Assembly: GCA_963831705.1 (NCBI GenBank)
Contig: CAWHRE010000010.1
Span: 248,001 to 312,000 of the forward strand
Length of the DNA stretch: 64,000 nucleotides
Reading direction: 5' to 3'
From: DASQPR01 sp963831705
GTDB taxonomy: Bacteria; Actinomycetota; Actinomycetes; Mycobacteriales; Micromonosporaceae
Shown here: one piece after another, positions 37,812 through 46,186 of the stretch
Numbering within the stretch: position 1 is the first letter of the stretch
Layout: the number at the start of each line of letters is the position of its first letter
The notes under the pieces: generated by a model
Seen by the model: only the letters and a program-made list of their open reading frames with translations
Told to the model about the DNA's origin: nothing
The model's database searches: none
Made by a program: the position numbers and the translations under genes

Positions 37812-38902
37812 TTGCCGTACGTGATCACCATCGGCGCCGGCTTCATCGACATGACCTGCGCGGGCGTCATGAGTTTGTGCTTCGATTCCAGCTGATAGAA
37901 GATCTTGAACCCGCCGTACTTGAAGTTGCCGTATTTCGCCATGTCCGACGACACCCACTTCGCGTACTGTCCCTCCTTCTCCGCGATGTCGCCCGCGAAC
38001 CCGCCCACCGAGTCGATGTGGATGACCAGGTCGACCCGAGGATCTTTGACGAGGTTCCGCTTGTCCGCGATCTCGGAGCTACCCGGCGCGTACGGATTCG
38101 TCTTCCCATCGCCGTCGCCGCGATACTGATGGATGATCATGACTTTGCGCGGCACGTGGTACTTCATCGGCATCGCGGCCACCGCCTCGATCAGCGGATT
38201 CAAGTCGCTCGCCCGAACGTTGGACAGGTTGACGCCGGGAATGCCGTTGTGCCGGGGGAACATCCACTCCGGATCGATCGCGACCTCGACGAACGGCAGC
38301 TTCAAGTAGTTGTCGAAGTGATTCAGCACGGTCAGCGGATTCGCCCATCCGATGTTGAGATCGAGGAACAGCAGCAGGTCGTTCTTCTTGCAGAACGCGA
38401 CGTACTGGTCGACGGTCGCGCTGTTCACGTAGTGGCTGTACGTGCCACTTTTGCCCTTGGAGTGGTCCGGCACGTCGACCACGAGGTCGATCCCGAGCGC
38501 GACCGGGTGGGCCGGGTCGAGCTTCTGGTAAGCGGCACCCTGCGCGCGTAGTCGCGCCAACATCGAAGAGCTCAGCGTGTACGCCGGACCGGTCGCGGGC
38601 GCATTCGGCACGGCATAGAACGCGACGATTCGGTGGGTCGGCAGGGTCGCTCCGACCGAGGGATCGAACGGTGCCGGCGGCGTCGAGACAACCGCGGACG
38701 GCTTCGCCTTCGGCACGCTCGACGGGACCGCGGCCTTGTCCGATGATCCCACCGGCAGCCAGATCGCGGCGGCGGCACCGAGCGCGAACAGCACAACGAA
38801 TAGACCGACGATGAGCCCGATCCGCGACTTCCGACGGTATCGTGGCAGGTCCGGGCGCTCAGTGGGGAGCTGTATGGTCGGCCTTGTGAAACCGGTACTC
38901 AT
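37808..38902 (-). CDS. hypothetical membrane-anchored protein, probable TIM-barrel-like extracytoplasmic domain
   Basis: 364 residues: a cytoplasmic Arg-rich N-terminus, one membrane anchor (about 28-50), a Pro/Ala/Ser linker, and a domain from about residue 88. Its strands IVAFYAVP, LGIDLVVDV, LLLFLDLNIGW, VEVAIDPEWMF, VMIIHQYR and VDLVIHIDSVGG alternate with helices as in a TIM barrel. Acidic residues at strand ends (D of GIDLV, D/E of IDPEW, D of IHIDS) resemble glycoside-hydrolase active sites. That is inference from pattern, not family recognition. Convergent with tetR, sharing stop bases. Confidence 0.65.
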   Translation of the reverse strand: MSTGFTRPTIQLPTERPDLPRYRRKSRIGLIVGLFVVLFALGAAAAIWLPVGSSDKAAVPSSVPKAKPSAVVSTPPAPFDPSVGATLPTHRIVAFYAVPNAPATGPAYTLSSSMLARLRAQGAAYQKLDPAHPVALGIDLVVDVPDHSKGKSGTYSHYVNSATVDQYVAFCKKNDLLLFLDLNIGWANPLTVLNHFDNYLKLPFVEVAIDPEWMFPRHNGIPGVNLSNVRASDLNPLIEAVAAMPMKYHVPRKVMIIHQYRGDGDGKTNPYAPGSSEIADKRNLVKDPRVDLVIHIDSVGGFAGDIAEKEGQYAKWVSSDMAKYGNFKYGGFKIFYQLESKHKLMTPAQVMSMKPAPMVITYGN

Positions 38903-38982
38903 GCCGACATCTTCGCTCTAATCCCGACACATACCGAGCACCCGGCCGATTCGCAATTCGTGGCGCTTTCCGCAAGGCGGCC

Positions 38983-38988
38983 TAACAT
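38983..38988 (+). promoter_or_regulatory. -10 element of the TIGR03085 gene
   Basis: TAACAT ends 6 nt before the ATG at 38995; leaderless transcript expected. Confidence 0.4.
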
Positions 38989-38994
38989 CAAGAC

Positions 38995-39627
38995 ATGCCT
39001 TCGACGAACTTCGCTCGCATCGAACGTGCCGGTCTCGCCGACTTTCTCGAGAAAGTTGGTCCTGACCAGCCAACTCTTTGCGAAGGATGGCGTACGCGCG
39101 ACCTCGCCGCGCACGTCGTGGTACGTGATCGACGGCCGGACTCGGCGCCCGGCACGATGGTGAAGGCCCTGGCCGGACATACCGACCGGCTGCGAAACAA
39201 GGCCGCGGCGCAGCCCTGGGGGACGCTGCTCCAGCAGCTCCGGAATCCACCCCGGTTCTCGATGGCCGGCATCGAACCGCTCGATCGCCTGCTGAACACC
39301 ACCGAGCTCTTCGTCCACTATGAGGACGCACGCCGGGCCCAACCGGATTGGTCGCCGCGGCCGCTCGACGAGCAGCTCGCGCGTAAGCTGACCGGCCAGA
39401 TCAAGCTCTCGGCCAAGCTGGCGCTTCGCACGTTTCCGGCCCGGATCACGATCCAACTTCCCCGAAAACAGCTCGTGGTCGGCGCGGGGGGCGAAGCCGT
39501 CGAGGTAACCGGCGACGCCGGCGAGCTGACGCTCTTCCTGATGGGCCGACAACTTGCGTCCAAAGCATCGGTAACCGGCCCCGACGCAATCGTGGAGAAG
39601 CTGCGCACCACGAAGCTAGGCATTTAG
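38995..39627 (+). CDS. TIGR03085 family protein (DinB/maleylpyruvate isomerase-like fold)
   Basis: A 210-residue protein of the DinB-like metal-binding superfamily. The N-terminal block TLCEGWRTRDLAAHVVVRDRRPD supplies the first metal His, and LLNTTELFVHYEDARRAQPDW the second His and Glu/Asp. Related enzymes use mycothiol in Actinobacteria; for this family the reaction is unknown. Monocistronic with its own -10 at 38983. A family B and a family A repeat follow it. Confidence 0.85.
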   Translation: MPSTNFARIERAGLADFLEKVGPDQPTLCEGWRTRDLAAHVVVRDRRPDSAPGTMVKALAGHTDRLRNKAAAQPWGTLLQQLRNPPRFSMAGIEPLDRLLNTTELFVHYEDARRAQPDWSPRPLDEQLARKLTGQIKLSAKLALRTFPARITIQLPRKQLVVGAGGEAVEVTGDAGELTLFLMGRQLASKASVTGPDAIVEKLRTTKLGI

Positions 39628-39632
39628 CGCTT

Positions 39633-39714
39633 GATCGCGGCTCTTGGACGGCCAGGGAGATCATTTATCCAAGATCACAGCACTGGACCTCCACTCAGAC
39701 CAAGATCTGCGATC
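39633..39714. repeat. family B 82-bp near-palindromic element, copy 2 (inverted)
   Basis: Arms GATCGCGGCTCTTGG (39633-39647) and CCAAGATCTGCGATC (39700-39714). The core CAAGATCACAGCACTGGAC (39670-39688) is the reverse complement of the copy 1 core with two differences. It starts 5 nt after the TIGR03085 stop; family A copy 5 begins 26 bp to the right. Confidence 0.7.
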
Positions 39715-39740
39715 TTCGGCGGGCCGGCCCGGACGCATGA

Positions 39741-39812
39741 AGTCGATGCTGGAGTTATGAACGCGAAACGCCGTCACTCTGCAGCACGACCTAACCGACT
39801 CCAGGATCAACC
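39741..39812. repeat. dispersed inverted repeat, family A copy 5 (long form)
   Basis: Left arm AGTCGATGCTGGAGTTA (two changes from consensus) and right arm GACTCCAGGATCAAC. The interior GCGAAACGCCGTCACTCTG matches copy 1. The right arm encodes the last residues and the TAG stop of the histidine kinase on the minus strand. Confidence 0.85.
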
Positions 39813-41185
39813 GGGTTTTTGAGGGCGGGAAGTGCAGGCAGAGTTAGGTCTACTCGGAGGCCAGGGTTTGCATCGGAAAGGTCGACCGTGCCTTGATGGA
39901 GCCGCACCAGTTCGCGCACGATCGGCAAGCCCAGCCCGGCTCCGCCCTGGTCGCGGTCCCGCGCGTTGTCCAGCCTGGTAAAGCGGTCGAAGACGCGCTC
40001 CCGATCCTCGGCCGGGATGCCGGGACCGTCGTCGCGTACGGTCAGCCGGACCGCCTCATCGTTCTCGCTGATGGAGATGGTCACCGACGAAGACGCGTGC
40101 CGTACCGCGTTCGTGACGAGATTCTCGATCACCCGCCGGAGAGCTGCCGCGTCCCCCGCGGTCCAGATCGGACCGCCCGGTTCGAGCACAACCGGCACGC
40201 GGGCGTTGCCGTACCGGTCGACCGCGACGCGGGCGACCGCCATCAGGTCGACCGCATCCGCCGATTGCAGCACCGGATCACCTTCATCCGCGCGGGCCAG
40301 CAGCAGCAGGTCGTCGACCAACCGATTCAGGCGGCCGATATCGGTGAGCAGGTCGTCGGTCAGTGGTGGTTCGCCGATATGCGCGGCGACCTCAATCTGC
40401 GTACGAAGGCTGGCGATCGGGCTCCGCAACTCGTGCGCGGCATCGGCGACGAACGCCCGCTGACGTGCGCGGCCGGCGTCGAGGCGACCGAGCATGTCGT
40501 TGAGCGTCACCGCGAGCCGGTGCACCTCGTCGTCGCCGTCCGGGACCGGCAGTAGACCGACTTCGCGATCGCCCACACTGATCTTGTCGGCACTCCGGCG
40601 CAGCGTTTCGACCGGTCGCAACGTCCACCCCACGACTCGCCACGCGAGCGCGGACAACAGCACGACCAGTAGCGGGTACACGACGAGCAGGAATGTCGTG
40701 ACGGTCTCCACGCTCTCGTCGGCGGCGTGCGTGGACGCCGCCACGATGACGAGTTCCGGATTGCCGTGCGGGTCGTCGACCTGTTGCACGATCACGCGGA
40801 GCTTGCCGTCGACGGTCTCGTGTACGCGATCGCCGGACACCACCACCGTGTTGTTCAGTGCCTGCTGCTGTTCGGCCGGGGTGAGCAACGGCGTTGTCCG
40901 ATCCACGTTCGCGGTCGATCCCACCACCTGCTGATCCCGTTCGTTGATCACCTGGACGAAGGACGTGCCGACGTTCGGAATCGCGTACGGGAGTTGGCCC
41001 GCGACCACCAACTCGGACACATCGCTCGCGGTCTGATGCGACGCCGCGTCGACCGAGTGGATGAGCCGTGCATGGAGCAGGTACACGATGATCGCGCCAC
41101 CGATCGCGAGACCGACCGCGAGCCCGGCCGCGCTCAGTAACGTCAATCGCGCTCGCAACGTCCGGCGGCGCCACCACCGGCGCAC
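39791..41185 (-). CDS. two-component sensor histidine kinase
   Basis: A 464-residue membrane kinase: TM1 about 12-35, extracytoplasmic sensor about 36-165, TM2 about 167-188, HAMP, HisKA with the phospho-His in AHELRSPIASLRTQIEVA, and a HATPase with NLVTNAVRH, DDGPGIPAEDRERVFDRF and GGAGLGLPIVREL. The normal fold ends at LTLPAL; the following tail NPVDPGVG and the stop are read from family A repeat copy 5. It starts 3 bp after the response-regulator gene, forming an operon. Signal unknown. Confidence 0.92.
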   Translation of the reverse strand: MRRWWRRRTLRARLTLLSAAGLAVGLAIGGAIIVYLLHARLIHSVDAASHQTASDVSELVVAGQLPYAIPNVGTSFVQVINERDQQVVGSTANVDRTTPLLTPAEQQQALNNTVVVSGDRVHETVDGKLRVIVQQVDDPHGNPELVIVAASTHAADESVETVTTFLLVVYPLLVVLLSALAWRVVGWTLRPVETLRRSADKISVGDREVGLLPVPDGDDEVHRLAVTLNDMLGRLDAGRARQRAFVADAAHELRSPIASLRTQIEVAAHIGEPPLTDDLLTDIGRLNRLVDDLLLLARADEGDPVLQSADAVDLMAVARVAVDRYGNARVPVVLEPGGPIWTAGDAAALRRVIENLVTNAVRHASSSVTISISENDEAVRLTVRDDGPGIPAEDRERVFDRFTRLDNARDRDQGGAGLGLPIVRELVRLHQGTVDLSDANPGLRVDLTLPALPALKNPVDPGVG

Positions 41186-41188
41186 GGA

Positions 41189-41902
41189 TCAGGCCCCGAT
41201 CGGCGTTTCGGCGGCAGCCTCGCCCGCGAGTGCCTCGTCCACGAGCCGGTACCCCGCGCCACGCACGGTCTGCAGCGTACGCAGGCCGAACGGCTGGTCG
41301 ATCTTGCGTCGGACGTACCCGACGTAGACCTCGACGACATTGGGATCGGTGTCCGCGCTGGCATCCCACACCCGGTCGAGCAATTCGGCTTTCGTCACCA
41401 CCTGATCCTGGCGACGCATCAGGTACTCGACCAACGTGTATTCGCGGGCGGTCAGGCTGATCTCGACGTCACCGCGCTGGACGCGACGGCTGGCCGGATC
41501 GAGTGTCAGAGTCCCGACCGTGACCACGACCGGCCGCTCCGGTGCACCACGGCGCAGCAACGCCCGGATCCGGGCGAGTAGCACGACGAACGAGAACGGT
41601 TTCGTGATGTAGTCGTCGGCGCCGCAGTCGAGGCCGTCGGCTTGGTCGTACTCGCCGTCCTTCGCCGACAGCATGATCACCGGTACCCAGTTGTTCTCCT
41701 CGCGCAGCGCGCGCACCACGCGATAGCCGGAGAGGCGAGGCAGCATGATGTCGAGGATGACCGCGTCGTACGCGCCGGTACGGGCCGCATCGAGGCCCAT
41801 CACGCCGTCGACGGCGAGATCGACCAGGTAGCCCTCGCTGTTCAGTCCGCGCTGCAGCGCGCTCGCCAGCCTGGGTTCGTCTTCCACCACGAGTATCCGC
41901 AC
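41189..41902 (-). CDS. OmpR/PhoB family response regulator
   Basis: A 237-residue regulator: receiver domain (VRILVVEDEPRLASAL, phospho-Asp in VILDIMLPRLSG, Lys in DDYITKPFSF) and a winged-helix DNA-binding domain (ISLTAREYTLVEYLMRR...VEVYVGYVRRKID...VRGAGYRL). The GTG at 41902 begins the receiver fold; the longer frame to 42037 carries no family sequence. Partner of the adjacent kinase. Repeated ACCTGA hexamers upstream may be its own binding sites. Confidence 0.92.
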   Translation of the reverse strand: MRILVVEDEPRLASALQRGLNSEGYLVDLAVDGVMGLDAARTGAYDAVILDIMLPRLSGYRVVRALREENNWVPVIMLSAKDGEYDQADGLDCGADDYITKPFSFVVLLARIRALLRRGAPERPVVVTVGTLTLDPASRRVQRGDVEISLTAREYTLVEYLMRRQDQVVTKAELLDRVWDASADTDPNVVEVYVGYVRRKIDQPFGLRTLQTVRGAGYRLVDEALAGEAAAETPIGA

Positions 41903-41922
41903 CCAGCCAGCCTGGCACAGGA

Positions 41923-41958
41923 ACCTGACCTGACCTGTGAACACTCTCAGGTCGACCT
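41923..41958 (-). promoter_or_regulatory. hexamer repeats and palindrome upstream of the two-component operon
   Basis: Plus-strand ACCTGACCTGACCTGTGAAC (41923-41942) is three head-to-tail ACCTGA/T hexamers. A perfect AGGTCGACCT palindrome follows at 41949-41958. All share the AGGTC half-site; possible autoregulation. Confidence 0.35.
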
Positions 41959-42114
41959 CAGTATGTCTAGAATATGGTTGTTTCGTCCATTTTCTTGAAC
42001 GTGTCAGGCCGTAACGAGTTAGCCGTGCCTCCGTCACACTCTGGCCACATTGCCAACCCGAGATCTACTCTTCGGTAACTAAAACAGATCCGCAACCGCA
42101 TAAGGACTGCACCG

Positions 42115-43950
42115 ATGTCGCTGCACATTCCATACCGTTCCATCCCGGATATGCTGGCCCAGCGCGTCGCTGCGACGCCCGCGAAAAATGCGCTCGGCTA
42201 CCCGACCGCAGACGGCGGGATCGGCTGGCTCACTTGGAGCGATGTCGGCACCCGATCGGACCGGATCGCGGCCGGACTGCTCGGCCTCGGCGTCGCGCCG
42301 GAAGAGCGGGTCGCGATCCTTTCCAGCACGCGGGTCGAGTGGCTGCTGGCCGACTTCGGCATCATGAGCGCCGGCGGCGCCACCACGACCGTCTACCCCA
42401 CCACCGAACCCGACGAGGCGAGCTACATCATCGGCGACTCGGAGTCCGTCGTCCTGATCGCCGAGAACGCCGACCAAGCCGCGAAGGTGGCCGGTGCGAC
42501 GTTGCCGTACCTCCGTCAGATCGTGCTGATCGACACGGCCGCCGATGGCGCGATGCCGTCGGTCGGCGTACCGGTGATGTCGTTGGAAGACCTGGAGTCG
42601 CGCGGCGCGCATGCGCTTGCCGCGGACCCGGAGCTGGTCTCCCGTTCGGTGGAGAAGGTCCAACCGGAACATCTCGCGACGCTCATCTACACGTCCGGCA
42701 CGACCGGCCGCCCCAAGGGTGTTGAACTGCTGCATCGCGGCTGGACCTGGGAAGGCGTCGCGCAGTCCGAGGGCGAGCTGATAAACCCGGACGACCTGCA
42801 GTACCTGTGGTTGCCGCTGTCCCACTCGTTCGGCAAGACGCTCGCGGTCGCGTTCGTGCACGCCGGGGTAACGACCTATGTGGACGGTCGGGTCGACAAG
42901 ATCGTGACGAATCTCGGGACGGTCCGGCCGACGCTGATGTGCGCCGCGCCGCGCGTGTTCGAGAAGGTCTACAACGCCGCCGTCGGGTCCGCGACCTCGG
43001 CCGGAGGGTCAAAGGCAAAGATCTTTGCGTGGGCGGTACGGGTGGGGAAGCGCGCCAGCGCCCTGGAGCTTTCCGGGAAGCCGGTTCCGGCCGGGCTCGC
43101 CGCGCAGCGTCGGATTGCCGACAAACTGGTGTTCAGCAAGCTGCGCGCTCGGCTCGGTGGCCGGATCCGCGTGCTGGTCTCCGGCTCCGCTCCGCTGTCC
43201 GCCGAGATCTCGTCGTTCTTCGCCGCTGCCGGCCTGCCGATCTCCGAGGGGTACGGCCTGACCGAATCGTCGGCCGGCAACTTCGTGAATCCGCAGGGTG
43301 GCCTGCGGATCGGAACCGTCGGCAAGGCACTCGGTGACCTCGAATGCACGATCGCCGAAGACGGCGAGATCCTGCTGCGCGGCGCACCGGTCATGCGTGG
43401 CTACCACAACCTGCCGGACGAGACCGCGAACGCGTTCACCGAGGACGGCTTCTTCCGGACGGGCGACATCGGCGAACTGAGCGACGACGGATACCTGCGC
43501 ATCACGGACCGGAAAAAGGACCTCATCAAGACGTCCGGCGGCAAGTACGTGGCACCGTCGCACATCGAAGGCATGTTCAAGGCGATCTGCCCGTACACGT
43601 CGCAGGCGCTGGTCATCGGCCACGCTCGCAACTTCGTGTCGATGCTCGTCACGCTCGATCCGGACGCGATCGTCGGTTGGGCGGCCGCCCAGCCCGGGTT
43701 GGCCGGCAAGGCGTATGCCGAGATCGTCACGTCGCCCGAGGCGCACGACATGGTGGCCGGTTACATCAACGAACTGAATGCCAAGCTGAACCGGTGGGAG
43801 ACGGTCAAAAAGTTCACCATCCTGCCGCGCGACCTGTCCATTTCAGACGGCGAACTGACGCCCTCATTGAAGGTAAAGCGCCGCGCGGTCGAGACTGCGT
43901 TCGCTAACAATATCGAATCGATGTACGAGGGTGCACTGGCGGAAATGTGA
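42115..43950 (+). CDS. long-chain fatty acid-CoA ligase (FadD15-like AMP-binding enzyme)
   Basis: A 611-residue adenylate-forming enzyme activating fatty acids to acyl-CoA via acyl-AMP. P-loop-like motif LIYTSGTTGRPKGVELLH, gate region LSHSFGKTLA, A5 motif SEGYGLTESSAGNF, A7 motif FFRTGDIGELSDDGYLRI, hinge DRKKDLIKTSGGKY and the C-terminal catalytic Lys in SLKVKRR. SD AAGGA is 8 nt upstream of the ATG. Divergent from the two-component operon; no other fatty-acid genes adjoin it. Confidence 0.93.
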   Translation: MSLHIPYRSIPDMLAQRVAATPAKNALGYPTADGGIGWLTWSDVGTRSDRIAAGLLGLGVAPEERVAILSSTRVEWLLADFGIMSAGGATTTVYPTTEPDEASYIIGDSESVVLIAENADQAAKVAGATLPYLRQIVLIDTAADGAMPSVGVPVMSLEDLESRGAHALAADPELVSRSVEKVQPEHLATLIYTSGTTGRPKGVELLHRGWTWEGVAQSEGELINPDDLQYLWLPLSHSFGKTLAVAFVHAGVTTYVDGRVDKIVTNLGTVRPTLMCAAPRVFEKVYNAAVGSATSAGGSKAKIFAWAVRVGKRASALELSGKPVPAGLAAQRRIADKLVFSKLRARLGGRIRVLVSGSAPLSAEISSFFAAAGLPISEGYGLTESSAGNFVNPQGGLRIGTVGKALGDLECTIAEDGEILLRGAPVMRGYHNLPDETANAFTEDGFFRTGDIGELSDDGYLRITDRKKDLIKTSGGKYVAPSHIEGMFKAICPYTSQALVIGHARNFVSMLVTLDPDAIVGWAAAQPGLAGKAYAEIVTSPEAHDMVAGYINELNAKLNRWETVKKFTILPRDLSISDGELTPSLKVKRRAVETAFANNIESMYEGALAEM

Positions 43951-44060
43951 CCGATGCAGATATGGGAACGGACCGATAGGATCACTCGCAACCGCGCCGC
44001 CCCCCGGCGTGTCAAAGCCTGCTCGAACGCGCAATGCGTTAGATGGCAAGAGGAGATTTT

Positions 44061-44624
44061 ATGACCACCCCACTCAAGTCCGGTTTCAGTACGGGCGGCG
44101 TCTACATTCGGGTAGCCGACGCGCTCGTGGCGGCCGGCGGACTTATCATGTTCTTTTTCTCGTTCGCGCCGTTCGTCTCGGTTCCGAGCGTCGAAGTGCT
44201 CGGCACGAAGGTCGCCGGTGGCTCGCAGAACGCTTGGAACTTCCTGACCCCGGTTGTGTTGTTCGTCGTGTTCGCCGCGATCCTGCTGGTCGCGACGGCA
44301 TTCCTCGACACGTTCTGGCACCGTGGCAAGCAGATCGTCGGCGTCAACCGGCACCACGTCCAGGTCGGCCTCGCGCTCTACGCGCTGGTCACCCTGATCG
44401 CGTTCGCGCTGACCAACAAGGGTGGTGAGAGCTTCGGCTGGGGTGGCATCTTCATGCTGATCGGCTCGCTCGTCGCCGCCGCCGGCGCGATCCTGAACCA
44501 CTTCGGCATGATGCAGAACCAGCTCGGTGCACCGAGCGGCTCGGCACCGCAGACCTACTACGCGCCGCCGCCGCAGGCGACCTCGCCGACCGACATCCCC
44601 ACCACGACGGACCCGACGGTCTGA
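44061..44624 (+). CDS. hypothetical four-helix membrane protein
   Basis: 187 residues with membrane segments at about 22-42, 62-84, 105-125 and 133-155, and a Pro/Thr-rich cytoplasmic tail (SAPQTYYAPPPQATSPTD). No recognised family domain. The ATG at 44061 has AGAGGAG at ideal spacing, better than the ATG at 44043. Monocistronic, closed by a hairpin. Confidence 0.75.
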   Translation: MTTPLKSGFSTGGVYIRVADALVAAGGLIMFFFSFAPFVSVPSVEVLGTKVAGGSQNAWNFLTPVVLFVVFAAILLVATAFLDTFWHRGKQIVGVNRHHVQVGLALYALVTLIAFALTNKGGESFGWGGIFMLIGSLVAAAGAILNHFGMMQNQLGAPSGSAPQTYYAPPPQATSPTDIPTTTDPTV

Positions 44625-44642
44625 CGTTCGCACGATCGCTTT

Positions 44643-44674
44643 AACGGCGTGGTCCCCATCGGGGCCACGCCGTT
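44643..44674. terminator. bidirectional hairpin between convergent genes
   Basis: AACGGCGTGGTCCCC (44643-44657) pairs with GGGGCCACGCCGTT (44661-44674) with one bulged T and a 3-nt loop. Flanked by TT on the left and TT on the right. It lies 18 nt after the membrane-protein stop and 5 nt beyond the yczR stop. Confidence 0.75.
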
Positions 44675-44679
44675 TCGCA

Positions 44680-46134
44680 TTATGCGACGAGTGCGGGCGC
44701 TTCCCAGGTACGGCGAGAGCCGCGGGTCAAATCCTCCTTCGCCGCCACGATCCGGGTCACCGCCTCGATCAGCTGCGCCGGTGGCAGCGTGAACGGCAGG
44801 CGCAGGAATCGCTCCAGCGTCCCGTCCACTCCGAAACGAGGGCCGGGCGCCAGCCGTACGCCGAACGACTCCGCCGCCCGCGACAGCGCACTGGAGATCG
44901 GGACGTCGAGTTCGGCCCAGAGCGTCACTCCCCCGTCCGGTACCCGTACCCGCCAGGTCGGAAGTTCCCGGGCGAGCGCGTCGACCAGCACGTCCCGCTG
45001 CTCGCGTAGCTGGATCCGGCGGGCCGCGACGATCGCCGGTGCGCGGCGCAGCAACGCCACGGCGACGAGCTGATCAAGCACGGGTCCGGCCATGTCGACG
45101 CCGACGCGTACCGCGGCCAACCGCTGTACGACCGGCTCGGCCGCGCGTACCCAGCCGATGCGCAGACCACCCCAGTACGGCTTGCTCATGCCACCGATCG
45201 TGACGACTCGCGCGTGCCGGTCGTACGACGCGACCGGCGGCGGCATCTCCGCACCGTCGAACCGGAGGTCCACAAAGGACTCGTCAATGACGAGATCCGT
45301 ACCGGCGGCGTGCGCGACTCCGGGCAGCAACGCTCGGAGCGACTCCGGCATCAGATGCCCGGTCGGATTCTGAAACTCCGGCACCAGGTACGCCGCGCGG
45401 GCACCGGTCTGCCGGATCGTCGAGGTCAGCAACTCTTCGTCCCAGCCGTCCACGTCCAGCCCGTATGTATGGACCCGAGCTTTCCGGGCGGCGAACGTCG
45501 CCAGCGCATTGGGGTAGGTCGGCGACTCGCAGATCACCGCGCCGCCGGGCGGCAGAAGCAGCCGAACGACGAGGTCGAGCGCGTGCTGGACGCCGCTGGT
45601 CACCATGATCTGCTCGGGCGTGGTCGGCAGGCCGCGGCGCTCGTACTCGGCCGCGATCGCGGCACGCAGCTCGGCGATGCCGGTCGGGTGGTAGCCGAGG
45701 CCACTCATGTACCGGGGCAGCGCGGCCACCGCCTCGGTCGCCGCCTGCGACAGTTCCGGCGGGGCCGGCAGCGCGGCCTGCCCGAGGTCGAGCAGGTCGG
45801 GAGCACCGTCCGGCGCCCAGAGCCCGGTGGATGCGAGACGGGCGCCGCCGGGCAACGTCGTCCAGCTGCCCGCGCCCCGGCGGCTGCGAATGTGGCCGGA
45901 CGTACGCAACTCGGTGTATGCGGCGGTCACCGTGGTACGGCTGACTTCCAGCGTTTCGGCCAGTTCGCGTTCGGCCGGTAGCCGCACGCCGAGCGCGAGC
46001 CGCCCGTCGACGAGCAAGCCGCGAACGGTGTCCGCCAATGCCACGTAATCGGGCACCGAAACGCCGCTCGCCGGCCGCCACTGATTCATCAATCGAGCAA
46101 GTTGGTTACCTCGGAGCACGCTGGTCATAACCAC
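44680..46134 (-). CDS. yczR: MocR-type transcriptional regulator (GntR HTH plus aminotransferase fold), YczR-like
   Basis: A 484-residue chimera: GntR winged helix (about 25-95; LPAERELAETLEVSRTTVTA) joined to a fold-type I aminotransferase domain (130-470) with the PLP lysine in GGMSKPYWGGLRIGW and the NPTGHLMPESLR block. MocR proteins bind PLP and regulate a neighbouring gene. Here that gene is the divergent YczE-type membrane protein, the diagnostic partner of the YczR subgroup. A GTG at 46134 lies 6 nt after a possible -10 (AATTCT); ATG 46128 is an alternative. Confidence 0.88.
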   Translation of the reverse strand: MVMTSVLRGNQLARLMNQWRPASGVSVPDYVALADTVRGLLVDGRLALGVRLPAERELAETLEVSRTTVTAAYTELRTSGHIRSRRGAGSWTTLPGGARLASTGLWAPDGAPDLLDLGQAALPAPPELSQAATEAVAALPRYMSGLGYHPTGIAELRAAIAAEYERRGLPTTPEQIMVTSGVQHALDLVVRLLLPPGGAVICESPTYPNALATFAARKARVHTYGLDVDGWDEELLTSTIRQTGARAAYLVPEFQNPTGHLMPESLRALLPGVAHAAGTDLVIDESFVDLRFDGAEMPPPVASYDRHARVVTIGGMSKPYWGGLRIGWVRAAEPVVQRLAAVRVGVDMAGPVLDQLVAVALLRRAPAIVAARRIQLREQRDVLVDALARELPTWRVRVPDGGVTLWAELDVPISSALSRAAESFGVRLAPGPRFGVDGTLERFLRLPFTLPPAQLIEAVTRIVAAKEDLTRGSRRTWEAPALVA

Positions 46135-46143
46135 CTACCGAGA

Positions 46144-46179
46144 ATTGGCTCTATCTAACCGTACGATTGGTTTTAGAGT
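46144..46179. promoter_or_regulatory. yczR/yczE intergenic operator and promoter
   Basis: Direct repeats ATTGGCTCTA (46144-46153) and ATTGGTTTTA (46166-46175) are 22 bp apart, two helical turns, as reported for MocR-type sites. CTCTA/TAGAG inverted arms overlap them. TAGAGT (46174-46179) is 7 nt before the yczE ATG; no -35, fitting activation by the MocR protein. Confidence 0.55.
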
Positions 46180-46186
46180 GGCATTC

